Source: Asterias rubens
Lineage: Eukaryota; Echinodermata; Asteroidea; Forcipulatida; Asteriidae
Length of the DNA stretch: 64,000 nucleotides
Assembly (NCBI RefSeq): GCF_902459465.1
Contig: NC_047066.1
Coordinates: 7,877,047-7,941,046, forward strand
Direction of reading: 5' to 3'
Under the pieces are notes generated by a model. The model searched no databases and had not been told where the DNA came from. It saw nothing but the letters and a program-made list of their open reading frames with translations. Of this stretch, positions 36,161-55,979 are shown one piece after another; positions within the stretch are counted from its first letter, which is position 1, and each line of letters opens with the position of its first letter. A program made the translations under genes and the position numbers.

Positions 36161-36201
36161 AAAACAATACCCAGGGAAAAATTCCAATTGAAAAAAAATC
36201 A

Positions 36202-37165
36202 ATGGTATTAGGCCTAAATGGGATCCCATTGAAAAATTTGAATGGGATTCAATGGGATTGGTGTGGAATTTGGGAAGGTATTACTTGGGATCAACAGGGG
36301 ATCCCATTTAAACCCAATTGACTCCCATTGAATCATATTTAAAAAAATGGGATCCCATTGAATCCCATTCAAAATATCAATTTGACTCAATGGGATCCAC
36401 AGAAAGATCCCATTGAACCGAATTGAATCCCATTGAATCCCATTAAAACAATGGGATCCCATTGAATCACATTTAAAATATCAATGGGATTCAATGGGAT
36501 CCAAAGGGATCCACAGAAGATCCCATTGAACCAATTGAATCCCATTGAATCCCATTAAAACAATGGGATCCCATTGAATCCCATTCAAAACATCAATGGG
36601 ACTCAATGGGATCCACAGGTGATCCCATTTGAACCCTTTTGAATCCCATTGAATCCCATTAAAACAATGGGATCCCATTGAATCACATTCAAAATATCAA
36701 TGGGATTCAATGGGATCCACAGAAGATCCCATTGAACCCTATTGAACCCAATTGAATTCCATTAAAACAATGGGATCCCATTGAATCCCATTCAAAATAT
36801 CAATGGGACTCAATGGGATCCAATGGGATCCACAGAAGGTCCCATTGAACCCTATTGAACCCAATTGAATCCCATTAAAACAATGGGACCCCATTGAATC
36901 CCATTCAAAACATCAATGAGACCCAATGGGATCCAATGGGATCCACAGAAGATCCCATTGAACCGAATTGAATCCCATTGAGTCCCATGAAAACAATTGA
37001 ATCCCATTTAATCCCATTAAAACAATGGGACCCCATTGAATCCCATTCAAAATATCAATGGGACTCAATGGGATCCACAGAAGATCCCATTGAACCGAAC
37101 TGAATTCCATTTAAACAATGGGATCCCATTGAATCCCATTCAAAATACCAATGGGATGCAATGGG
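36202..37165. repeat. Minisatellite of AATGGGATCCCATT-based units, about 105-113 bp
   Basis: The marker AAAACAATGGGA recurs at about 36444, 36557, 36661, 36764, 36877 and 37019 (spacing 103-142 bp). Each unit is itself made of 10-14 bp pieces (CCCATTGAAT, AATGGGATCC, CACAGAAGATCCC) and their inverse complements, so the array can form many hairpins. Open frames across it are repeat artefacts. Confidence 0.9.
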
Positions 37166-37169
37166 AATT

Positions 37170-37740
37170 TTGATATTGTAAGTCCAAAACCCATGAAAAC
37201 ATAATGATTTGCCCCACTGTTTTATGTGACTCACTCTAATGACTGGTTGAGCTTTTAAAGGTTCAAGGTTCAATAAATTTTCATTGAATTGTTAGTGAAG
37301 AGCATTTTTTAGTTACACCAAGTATTGATACTGCTCTTTTATAATTACCAATGTTGCTTTTGTCAAGGATATTAACAAATCATAGCCCTCTTTTTTCCTT
37401 TCTTTAATTTCTTTATTTTCAAAAGTTAAAAACACATTTTGTGAATTAAGAACAACTATTCTGCACTTTCATTATTTTCCACACCAGCGCATGGAACTGT
37501 AAATAATATATTTTCACTGATTTACATCTTTCTTTTCTCACAGTTTGAACTGTGCATCAATAAAAAAAAATATATAAATTTTGGTTTAACCCATATACAT
37601 CGATGTGTGTAAGCAATGTACATGTTTACTCAGTATTTTCCCAAGCAGGCATATTACTCTGGTGGGATTTGAGCAGTCACTTAACAACTTTTTTTTCACA
37701 GAGCTCGGGAGAGTACATGTTCCCAGTGCTAAATAATAAA
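37170..37740. other. Intergenic, AT-rich, downstream of EXO5
   Basis: Nothing recognised. Confidence 0.35.
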
Positions 37741-37748
37741 TAATAATA

Positions 37749-37754
37749 TTTATT
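37749..37754 (-). terminator. Possible poly(A) signal of EXO5
   Basis: AATAAA on the minus strand about 125 bp after the EXO5 stop codon. Confidence 0.45.
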
Positions 37755-37875
37755 TTTCACTCCCTACGGGTGTCTCAAAGCTAACACACATCGGTTTATA
37801 TGGGTAACACCATAATTAATATTCTTTATCCCCGCCAAATGCAAATTTCCATGTATAAAAAAATGTATTGCTTCC

Positions 37876-40211
37876 TTATTTTCCATTAGTTTTGTGCAGA
37901 CAGTTTTTTTGTGCATAAATTTGGTTCTTCTTTTCCCTCCAATCACATTCTTCATAGAAAACACAACTTCTGCACTTCCACGCATCCTCAATGTCGACTC
38001 CCTCCGCCCCCCTCTCTCCCTTCCAGTAGGCCAAGCAGTGACGCACGTTCCCCGACAGCCAATCAAAATCAAACTCCACAGTCTCCTTGGCAACGATCGT
38101 TCCACTGCTCTGGGAACTTATTTCTACCGTGAGAACCTGGACGTACGGTAACAACCGAAACAGACTCAAGGTCTTGGTCATGAGCTGGCCGAGAGTGATA
38201 CCGTCTTCTGTTCTGTCTTGTATCAAGTCTGCCAGCTCGTCCTGCAGGATGCGATCCGGGTTGAGGCACATCTGGAGGAGGACTACTTCTCCATTGACCC
38301 GCCCATCCACCAACTCATCCAGAAGCTGTTTGTACAACATCGTCTGCATCTTGTATCCCTTCATCTGGGCCCTCCCGATGGGCGACGAGGTGTTGCCCCG
38401 CGTTTTAAACTCCACCAACTCCAGCTGGTCCATACTGTTGAAACGAAGTTCGTCGACGGTGCCAACGACCATCAATTCTTGGCCAAAGGGCATCCCAAAG
38501 ACTGATATTTCTCGGATGCAGCCTTTTCTGCACAGAAGTAGATTCTTAAGGTGACTGATGATATTGAGGAGACCAATTGCGTAACGGTCTTCAGCTGAAG
38601 AGACCTTTACCTCGACGTACTTGTTTACTTCATACTCTGAAGGGAGAGGAGGAAAACAGAAAATTAATATACAATTTGGCTTAAGAAAAAAAAAAAGTGA
38701 GATATGCATACAGAGTTTAAAGGGTATATGTACTTTTTCCTAACAAAAAACACAATGTCCACAGATTTACATTAAACTTACAACAAAGTTTGAAGATTAT
38801 GATAGTAGAAAGCTTCCCTTGAAATTTTACTTACTGAGGTGCTGTAGTTTTTGAGAAATGAGTAAAAGTAATAATTTTCGTCTCAGTTTTAGCATGTAAA
38901 AACGTATTAACCAGTTATGCTTTGGTTTTGGTATAATATCATAACTGGTTAAGGGGATTTTACATGCTAAAATAACTTTGGTCTCATGATGAGACGAAAA
39001 TTATTTTGTGACTTGTTTTACTCATTTCTCAAAAACTACACAACCTTAGTTAGTAATATTTGAAGGGAAGCTTTCCACTATCATTATCTTCAAACCCTGT
39101 AGGTTTAATGTAAATCTGTGGACATTTTGAAAAAGTACCCGAATCCTTTAATAAAGGGCTATTTTTTTGCTGATATCATAAAGATTGCTTTGTATTTCGA
39201 AAGAAGCTGTCTGATTCTGCAATCCAGATATTCAGAGGTACAGAGCCATGGGGTTATAGATTCCAACTGAGCTTTTGGGAAAGGAGTACAGTAGTTAAAC
39301 AAAAGTTAAAGTCTTATTTAATTCTTAACAAAACAACCTGTTTGTATTAGCTCATCCCTGAGAAAGTTTGTGCAGACTTTCCCATTGGCATTGTTAACAC
39401 TCTGGTCATGTAAACATTTTGAGCTTTTTAGAGAATGTAGCTATAACAAGAAATGTTTGTCCTTGTCTTATTTATAGAATTGCGTGAATTACTCCTCAGA
39501 GGTTCGTTCCTCTACCATCTCCACGAGACGATCGTTACTCTACCGTCACCACAAGACGATAACGGAGCGAACCTCATACAAATCATAGTTCTAGGAGTAT
39601 GCTGGAATGTCGTTCCCGCTGTGATAGTGACAATTATTTATTTAATGTTTACCTCTCTCTTTGTGTATCTTATCACCCGCTGCCATAGCCGGTGTGTCCT
39701 TCAAAACATTCATAATCACTTTGGGCACCCCCCTGCCATACTCCGTCTGCTGTTCGCACCAGAGCTGAGAAACTAGATCAGTCACAGTCAGATGACCACC
39801 ACCGGGGCCTGGCTGTATTCGCCATTTAAACGTGGATTTAGAGCTAGGTCTTGCGGTTTCTCCTCCTGGGACCTCTGGAAGGCACTCAATTGATGCCTCT
39901 ATCTCAGGTTTAGATGTCTGACTCCGATTGTTTATATTAGTCGAGTTAGTCAAACTTGAGGAGCAAGTTTTTGCAACTGCCGATGCTATTTGTCTTTCAA
40001 ATTCCTCGCAGGCTAAATGCAAAGCCATCTCTTGGCTATCCGATTCCCAACAAAAGGTATTACCATCCGCGACCTTGTCATCCTGCGACGAATCACTCTC
40101 TTCTTTGATCCTTCTTGACTCATAAGCTTCGTAAGCTTGGAGAAGCAAAGCATCGTCTTGAGATCCAAAAGCGGGAAGATGTTCTTCTTCCATGAACTCA
40201 TCTGCAGACAT
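37876..40211 (-). CDS. EXO5: Exonuclease V homologue (EXO5), 2 exons
   Basis: Exon 1 is 40211-39653 and exon 2 is 38636-37876, with borders GAGAG|GTAAAC and CCCTTCAG|AG, phase 1, giving 439 residues. EXO5 is a PD-(D/E)XK single-strand DNA exonuclease with an iron-sulfur cluster, acting in nuclear and mitochondrial DNA maintenance. Visible family features are VTDLVSQLWCEQQTEYG (first cluster Cys), IREISVFG, the nuclease core GTVDELRF and LELVEFKTR (acidic and Lys catalytic positions), QMKGYKMQTMLYKQLLD, and the C-terminal AYWKGE..GVDIEDAWKCRSCVFYEECDWR with three more cluster Cys. The N-terminal 130 residues are acidic, Ser-rich and poorly conserved, making the protein longer than human EXO5 (373). 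The ATG context (AAAATG) is good. Head-to-head with the LIAT1 homologue, about 0.9 kb between start codons. The intron holds a palindromic MITE. Confidence 0.92.
38717..39151. mobile_element. Palindromic MITE (family 3) in the EXO5 intron
   Basis: Flanked by TTAA (38717-38720 and 39148-39151). Long inverted arms (GAAAGCTTCCCTT, GAGAAATGAGTAAAA, TTTTAGCATGTAAAA) meet at a centre near ATAACTGGTTAAGG. No coding content. Confidence 0.8.
39485..39610. repeat. Short inverted repeat (AGGTTCGTTCC) in the EXO5 intron
   Basis: AGAGGTTCGTTCCTCT on the left and GGAGCGAACCTCATACAAATCATAG on the right. Related to the hairpin at 42472-42541. Confidence 0.5.
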
Positions 40212-41117
40212 TTTGATGTTGATTTTGTTTCAGTCGGACTCGATGTTGTAGAGACTAGAGATGTCTACAATGTACATCTACATCTATTCAGCTTCTCGTC
40301 AAAGTCTTAACAACTCCCTCACAATGTGTATTGCTTATAATTATACCGGGAGGTAGAAATAGATCTCCATGAAAAATACATGTTATAATAATGCTAAAAT
40401 TTTGTAAACCATACAACTTACAAGCAGGCTGCATATCATAACAAAGTACAACAATTAGCTCGAACGTTTTGTCACTTGTTCTGTGGTTGGTTCATTCAAT
40501 ATAGAATACAATTGGTCACCATACCAGTTTGTCCATCCTTTCAAATTGTGGTTTCTTGATCTTCTGAGATCGGCGTTCAAACAACAAAATCATTTGTTCG
40601 GACCACTTTTATATACGGTTCGTTCATTCACTCTTGTACACAGGATCAGGAACAGAGTCATTTCCGGTTTTTTGAGATCCCCGCGGAATCTGCTGAACAA
40701 CTTGTACCCTATACGTTCTAGAGGCGATTGTTAAATAAGGGAACAATATTCATCCGCAAGAGAGAAACCAATAAGTTTAATGGTGTTTTAATTTTTGCAT
40801 ACTGTGTTACTGGACAAGAACAGTTTCACTAGATAATTTTATTACAAAGAGTTGTTTAAAATGGAACTAAAATTATTTTTTCAAGAGAAAAGTGGATTAT
40901 ATTTTTAGCGTGTGATGAGAGACTCTACCTCCCTGGGTCAGCAGTTCATCGGCCGCTTCCGTTCAAAGGTCAAATGAGGTCACAATTCACATCACTTAAC
41001 GGAATCTCTATAGTTTCAAAGTCTACAAACTTTGACAGTTTTATGCTGTTGATTTATCTATTTTCCCATCCTTACATCCACTGTCATTCATTTCGAAACC
41101 AAGTGTATGAACTCAAT
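40212..41117. promoter_or_regulatory. Shared EXO5/LIAT1 divergent intergenic region
   Basis: About 0.9 kb separates the two start codons on opposite strands, with no intervening gene. A bidirectional promoter is plausible. I saw no convincing TATA box, and neither transcription start is defined by the sequence. Confidence 0.4.
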
Positions 41118-49916
<8,799 letters not shown>

Positions 49917-50302
49917 GGAAGGATATACACTAGATTCAACAGATGAAATTCAGGAGATAATCTGTTGGATTACAATGGATTAGGCTTTACGAGGAGTCTG
50001 TTGCTACTTGAGGGCTGAGCTTCATGGTGGATGTATAACAGCTTGTTACAAACCGTTATGTAACAGACTTGGTCCACTCTGCCACGGATCAACCAGTTGA
50101 GTGCAGTGTTGAGGTTGAGTCCTTCTCAGCAGAAGTCCAGAGAAGCCCAAATTGGAAGACTTCCTTCAAAGTCCCAAGTCCTGGGTCCACATTTCCACAG
50201 TCAGAGTCCTAGTCCAGACATACATGTACCAAGTTCAAGTCCAAGAACAATTCCAGTCCAAGAACAAGTTCCTGTCCAAGAACAGGTTCAAGCCTAAAGG
50301 CC

Positions 50303-50458
50303 GAGTCCCACTGCAGCGACAACGATAACGATCACGACGCTAAGAGAATGCATTCCATTGTTGAATTGCTCCACGCAGAATACGCACAAGCTCATTCAAC
50401 CAATGGAATGCGTTCTCTTTGCGTCATGATCGTTTTCGTTATCGCTGCAGTGGGACTC
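50303..50458. mobile_element. Palindromic MITE, 156 bp
   Basis: Arms GAGTCCCACTGCAGCGA(C) and its complement TCGCTGCAGTGGGACTC. Inner arms GAGAATGCATTCCATTG and CAATGGAATGCGTTCTC. Lies about 0.4 kb after LIAT1. Confidence 0.8.
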
Positions 50459-50783
50459 AACCTTAAGCCTGGTCCAGGTCCAGACAGTACGTATCATGTC
50501 CAAGCCCTAGTCAACTTAGTCAAGTGAGTTTGACAGGGCAAGGCATTTTCATTTTCCAAAGGCGCTTCCATCGAAAAGTCTGTTGTGCCAAACTTTGGCA
50601 CTAAGGCCAAGACCAGGAAAACAGAGGCCCTCGCTCGCCTCAGTGGCCTCTGTGTAATTTCAGGCCTGTCTAAATCCAAGTCCACCGCAAAACAGATTTG
50701 AGAGCAGGCCGGGACTCCAGCACTGCATCACTGAAATGGTGGGGCTGCCCTCTCTGCTCTAAAATGTAACCAAGTGTATAGCC

Positions 50784-51172
50784 TTAAAGGAACACGCTGT
50801 CTTGGATCGGTCGAGTTGGTCTTTGAAAAGCGTTTGAAACCGTTTGTTAAAAATGCGTATGATTAGAAAGATGATTTAAAAGTAGAATGTATTGATCCAC
50901 ACAAGTATCACTCGAAATTGTGTGGTTTTCCTTTTACCTCCTTGACTAACACGGTCGGCCATTTATGGTTGTCAAATTTTTGACTCCCATAAATGGCCGA
51001 CCGTGTTAGTTCGCAAAGTTAAAGGAAAATCACGCAACTTTGAGGAAAATTTGTGTGGATTATTATATTCTACTTTTAAAATATCTTTCTAATCATGTGC
51101 ATTTTATAACAAACGGTTACAAACGCTTCTCGAAGACCAACGTGGCCAATCCAAGGCAACGTGTTCCTTTAA
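50784..51172. mobile_element. Palindromic MITE family 2, full copy
   Basis: TTAA flanks at 50784-50787 and 51169-51172. Inverted arms (AGGAACACGCTGTCTTGGAT; ATCCAAGGCAACGTGTTCCT) enclose a perfect inner hairpin CATAAATGGCCGACCGTGTT. No coding capacity. Confidence 0.85.
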
Positions 51173-52401
51173 AGTCCTTTGTCCTCCTGTGTGGTCACCA
51201 TATATCATCTGGGCCCAAACTCATAGAGCTGCTTTTAAAAGCACAATAATAAGCTCAGCACATCAAAATTATGCTAACTAGAATAAGGTTACCACCCAAA
51301 ATACCCTGTCACATGTACAAGTTGTGACTGGTATCCTCTTAATTATTGCTAAGCAGGGATTTTTTAAGCAGTATTTTTTCTGTTTAAGCAGCTCGATGAA
51401 ATTGGGCACTAGACGTGCAGGTCCGAAGAGGGCCATTTAATACATATAGGATCGTCATCAAGGTTCATCGGGTCAGAAGCACCTTCAATTTGTTTCGATT
51501 TGAAACCAACGGTTCTTTTCAGAATCACCCCCAACTTACTAGTCATTACATGGTGTTACCGCAAACCTTTCCATATCGTATTTCCACCATGCAAAGTTTC
51601 AAATCCTACAAATTGTTGTTGTTTGTTGGGTGGTTTTTCTCTTGAGATTGATATTCATCATTGCCCCCTCATTATTGAACAGCATAATGTCTTGCCTGCC
51701 AGGCCCTTGAAATGTTCACAGTGCAAATGAGGTGACTCAATGCTAAATTTATGAGTACTGATTACTCATTATCTTGACTATGTACAGAAGGGGGGTTTTG
51801 TATAAGCTGTGATAACCACTTAAGCTGTGATAGCCATCTTAACATACCCATTCTTTAGGTACCAGGTTCGATTCCCCCTAAGGCAAGGGTCGTCCTGGTA
51901 CGAGTCAGAATGGAGATTTCACTGTCACCATACCAATGTACATGTACATTGTAGTTTGTACTCTATACTCAAACTGTGCAAATAGCAATTATGATCAATT
52001 GATTGGCGCGCCCATCTTAGGATGTTTGCCCTCTTTGAAAAACAATCACTGGTCTATTTCCCTTTGCCTGGCAGAATTTTCTTTCAAAATAGACCTTACA
52101 CTTCGTCAACCAATCCAAACACATTTTCAAACTGTCATAATCATAAAAATAAAATAAAAATAAAAATCCATCACTTTTAACTTCTGATTGCATGCTTTAG
52201 GCATGATATATTCTTCCTACTTTATTCCATAATTGTTTTGCCGATGGGAAAAATTGTGATTATGTGGCCTGAATAGTCGTTCTTCTGAAGCTACATATTT
52301 ATAGTTATGTTTCATGTATACATGTTGTCTGCTCATTGAAATATTTCTCATTTTTGTCCATGAACCAAACATCATGCCTGATGCAGTACTCCCCATGGAG
52401 T

Positions 52402-52600
52402 TCTGTGTTAACTGCCTGTAAAAGTACGCGCTTTTCAGGTCGTAATTGCCTAGCTCTGCTGTTTTGAGCAGCGCCATGATATTGAAGCCCTGTGATCATG
52501 GAGGTCTGTGTTAACTGCCTATAAAAGTACGCGCTTTTCAGGTCGTAATTGCCTAGCTCTGCTGTTTTGAGCAGCGCCACGATATTGAAGCCCTGTAATC
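52402..52600. repeat. Tandem duplication, two units of 103 bp
   Basis: TCTGTGTTAACTGCCT(G/A)TAA through GTCGTAATTGCCTAGCTCTG to ATTGAAGCCCTGT(G/A)ATC is present twice in succession, with about three differences. Confidence 0.85.
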
Positions 52601-52609
52601 GTTAAAAGA

Positions 52610-53700
52610 AGAAAGAAAAAAAATAATTAAGGATATAAATCATTTGGTGGAACCGGGGAGTGCCAACTGTCAAGGAATGTCAATGATTTATTCCATGGAT
52701 TGCCATTCTTGACCTTATTTGGAGCCCAAGTTTACATTATCTGATTCAGGCAGATAAGAGAGATTGGAAAGAGATGTGTTTTTAAGTGAATTGGGTCAGA
52801 ATGTCACAAAACATGTTTCTGGCTGGCGTTTTATGGATACTGTCTGATATAATGTGCAGTATAAACCCAAGCCTTTTATTTTGAAATCATCTAATAATTT
52901 CAAGCATTAGATTCTTGTTTTTTTTTGTGCTCTAGAAAAGCAGCACATAGCCCTACTTAAAATTCTCTAACACTCAAACATCTTGAATTCCAAATTTCTT
53001 ATGGTAGATCCATTAGTTAAACTGTATTTGGTTTAATATATTATGTGCAGTAACAATTTCTACTTTTTTTCACCACGCTTTTATTTTTGAATTCAATGAA
53101 CAATTTCAGGCATTAGATCCTTGCAGCCTAATGCCCTGCAGCCCTACTCAGACTTAGTGTAAAATCCAAACAATTTTAACCCACAATTAATTTCCAATGG
53201 TTGCTCCATATACACTGCTTGTCATCAATCATAGATCACTTCCAAGATCTTACTTAACAATCTCAAAATATTTATCAGAGAAGATAAATGTTGTTCCAAA
53301 CTTGCATGATAAATTGCAGAAATGGTGTAAACAGCTTGACATCTGTAAGGGCGGTTGTAGCTAATATCATGAATGGTTTTGTGTTGTTTTAATCTCCAAG
53401 AGTGGTTACTATCAAGCTTGCCAACTATTTACAGAAGACGTGTCGCAGGATTTCTTACGTTGCAAGCAGAATAAATAACAGACTTGTATGTATGCAAATC
53501 TGAGCATAACAAGATACGTGTACACATGTACATGCACAACAGTATGACTTCAGTGTTTTATCCTAAAAAGAGCAATTCAGTAAAAACTGAAATATTTATC
53601 GCATACATGTAGGCCCTTTCTAAAAACCCTGGTTTAGTATTTAACAACAAACAAAACATTTTCTGTGAAGACACCGCTAGCCTTATTGAGATATGGAGGA
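52610..53700. other. Intergenic between LIAT1 and RFLN
   Basis: Nothing recognised beyond short low-complexity runs. One of the AATAAA motifs after 52140 may serve LIAT1, but none stands out. Confidence 0.3.
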
Positions 53701-53712
53701 CACTATAGGATC

Positions 53713-53890
53713 TGGGGTGGATTTTTTTTTTTAGGTAGTCCTAACTTAGGACTAGTCCTAGGCAATAATAAGAGATAGGACTGGTCCTAAGTTAGGACCA
53801 GTAACCCATCCTAACTTAGGACTGGTCCTATCTCTTAGCATTGCCTAGGACTAGTCCTAAGTTAGGACTACCTTTGTGAAATCCACCCCA
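53713..53890. mobile_element. Foldback element with TTAGGACTAGTCCTA arms, 178 bp
   Basis: Starts TGGGGTGGATTT and ends AAATCCACCCCA. The whole element is a long inverted repeat of GTAGTCCTAACTTAGGACTA, GGCAAT and TAAGAGATAGGAC around a central CTAACTTAGG. Relatives lie at 1655, 20445, 33785 and 59885. Confidence 0.85.
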
Positions 53891-53899
53891 GGAGTGCAC

Positions 53900-55330
53900 T
53901 GTTTGATTTGGGTGTAATGTATACAGACAAATTTACCCAAACTAAATACTAGTGCACTACTGATTTTTCCACCATATCTCGAAATTGCTTATTGTACTTT
54001 TATTTATTGAAGTTTAAGACTTGGTGTTAGGTCTCTAAACTGACACACATTTTTAACTGAAGATGTACATTTTCCAACAGATTTCTTTTGAGAGTTATAA
54101 GCCACTTTTTAAAAGTGCAAGTTTATGAATTGTGTTTTTACTTATTTTCTGGTTTTATTATTTTGCTTTCCAGATGTGTAATAAAAAACTTGTTTGTGAA
54201 AGTGTAAGCTTCCACAAAATGTGATTTGTTCTTTCGAACTGAAATCATTAATAAAGCAGAGTTTTACTAAGATATGCTTTCCTTGATAACTTATTTCTTT
54301 TAATTGTTCACAAACACCAGTACAAAATTGTAGTCAATAAAAAATGACATAGTTTGCTCAAGTCTTTACATTTACATGATAATGCATGCATTGTTTAAAA
54401 GTACACACTAAACGATTATTAGGAAACCATTATCATAAAAAAATGACACTGAGGTAACCCCCCCCCCCCCCTCAGCTCCGACCTACTGTATAAAATATTT
54501 ATTTAATTATACATTAAAACATAACCAAAAGCAGCACTTTGCCATGGGGAACCAGTTGTATACCTTATACTGATTCAAGACAGTAAGCATCGGCAACAAT
54601 CTTTATCATATTAATTGGTTTCACCCAAACATAACACAAAAATTAATATTCGTTATCCCCGATTCAAATGTCCATCTTTATCATCATCTCTGATTCGGTC
54701 CATCTGATTTACGTGAGAAGCTTTCAAGTAATGTTTGTCTTGCTCCTACAGATTAGAGGGTTCTCAACCACAAGAGGGCGCAATTTCTGCTCATTTAATG
54801 TAAAAAATAGATACATGTAATGAGCAAGTTAATCTTTGATTCATTCAAACCCGAAATGGTGAAACAGTCTTCTGAGGGTAACACCACGCCCCTTATAGGC
54901 GTTTGATTTGATTTCGAAAATTAACTTTACCGTACAAACGATATGTCTTTTGCCACAGTTATGCTTCCTCAGATTGTGATCTAATTATACACTCTACTTG
55001 TACAATTGGATTACATTTTGGCTAATATAAACATTTTCCGTTTGAAAAGTATAACCTGTCACTAGAGGGCGCTGTCAAATAATATGACGTCACCAATCAC
55101 ATGAAGGTCTAAAGACTGACCGTGGTTTTTTGTGGAATGTTGCAACTGCATGTTTTAACCTTACTTAATATTTTGTACGTACGTAATATGTTTTCAAAAT
55201 GCTTCTCTAAATAAATAAATGTATTTACAAAAATGTTAAAGCTGACTAAATTTAATTACAATTTTGTTCGGGGTTCATGAAAGAACTTGCCCTGCAAAAA
55301 CTTGTCATCAGACAAAACTCTCCCGTCTCC
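53900..55330. other. Intergenic, AT-rich
   Basis: No gene was seen. A poly(C) run occurs at 54458-54471. Confidence 0.3.
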
Positions 55331-55339
55331 CCATCTCTT

Positions 55340-55726
55340 TTAAAGCCAGTGGACACTATTGGTAATTGTCAAAGACCAGTCTTGTCACTTGGTGTATCTC
55401 AACATATGCATAAAATAACAAACCTGTGAAAATTTGAGCTCGATCGGTCGTCGGAGTTGCGAGATAACTATGAAAGAAAAAACACCCTTGTCACACGAAG
55501 TTGTGTGCTTTCAGATGCTTGATTTCGAGACCTCAAGTTCTAAACTTGAGGTCTCGAAATCAAATTCGTGGAAAATTACTTCTTTCTCCAAAACTACGTC
55601 ACTTCAGAGGGAGCCGTTTCTCACAATGTTTTATACTATCAACCTCTCCCCATTTCTCGTTACCAGGTAAGGTTTTTATGCCCATAATTATTTTGAGTAA
55701 TTACCAATAGTGTCCACTGCCTTTAA
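55340..55726 (+). mobile_element. Family-1 MITE, full copy
   Basis: TTAA at both ends (55340-55343, 55723-55726), termini AG(C/G)CAGTGGACACTATTGG. An interior perfect hairpin with 19-bp arms GATTTCGAGACCTCAAGTT lies at about 55522-55562. The best-preserved copy in the window. Confidence 0.88.
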
Positions 55727-55821
55727 GCAATATTCTTGTGCTCACTTTTCTTCTCGTTCGAAATGTACACAATGGTATATCATGGAATGTGAACTTGACC
55801 GTAGCAAAGGAAAAGGTATAT

Positions 55822-55973
55822 AGGGTGCGTTCGTTTAGCTCTCCTGGGTCGACCATGGTGCGTGTTTTGTTTTTTACCAGGACGAACGTGGGTAATTATC
55901 TGCACACACTCGTCCTGGGAAAAAAAAAACCACACACCGGGGTCGACCCAGGGAAGCTAAACTAACGCACTCC
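55822..55973. mobile_element. Palindromic MITE with GGGTGCGTTCGTTTAGC end, 152 bp
   Basis: The left end GGGTGCGTTCGTTTAGCT and right end AGCTAAACTAACGCACTCC are inverted, with inner CCTGGGTCGACC and GGTCGACCCAGG. Termini of this type are common in hAT-like MITEs. Confidence 0.75.
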
Positions 55974-55979
55974 GTGTGG

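Noticed and set aside
36214-37273. Minus-strand frames with repeated NGIQWDPI-like peptides
   Set aside because: Artefact of the AATGGGATCC minisatellite, whose unit lengths are not multiples of three.
37894-38554. Plus-strand open frames opposite EXO5
   Set aside because: Shadows of the EXO5 exon, which has a clear family match on the minus strand.
55434-55710. Recurring small proteins with RSRNQIRGK / REPFLTMFY motifs
   Set aside because: These appear at each family-1 MITE copy and are translations of the repeat with no conserved full-length frame.
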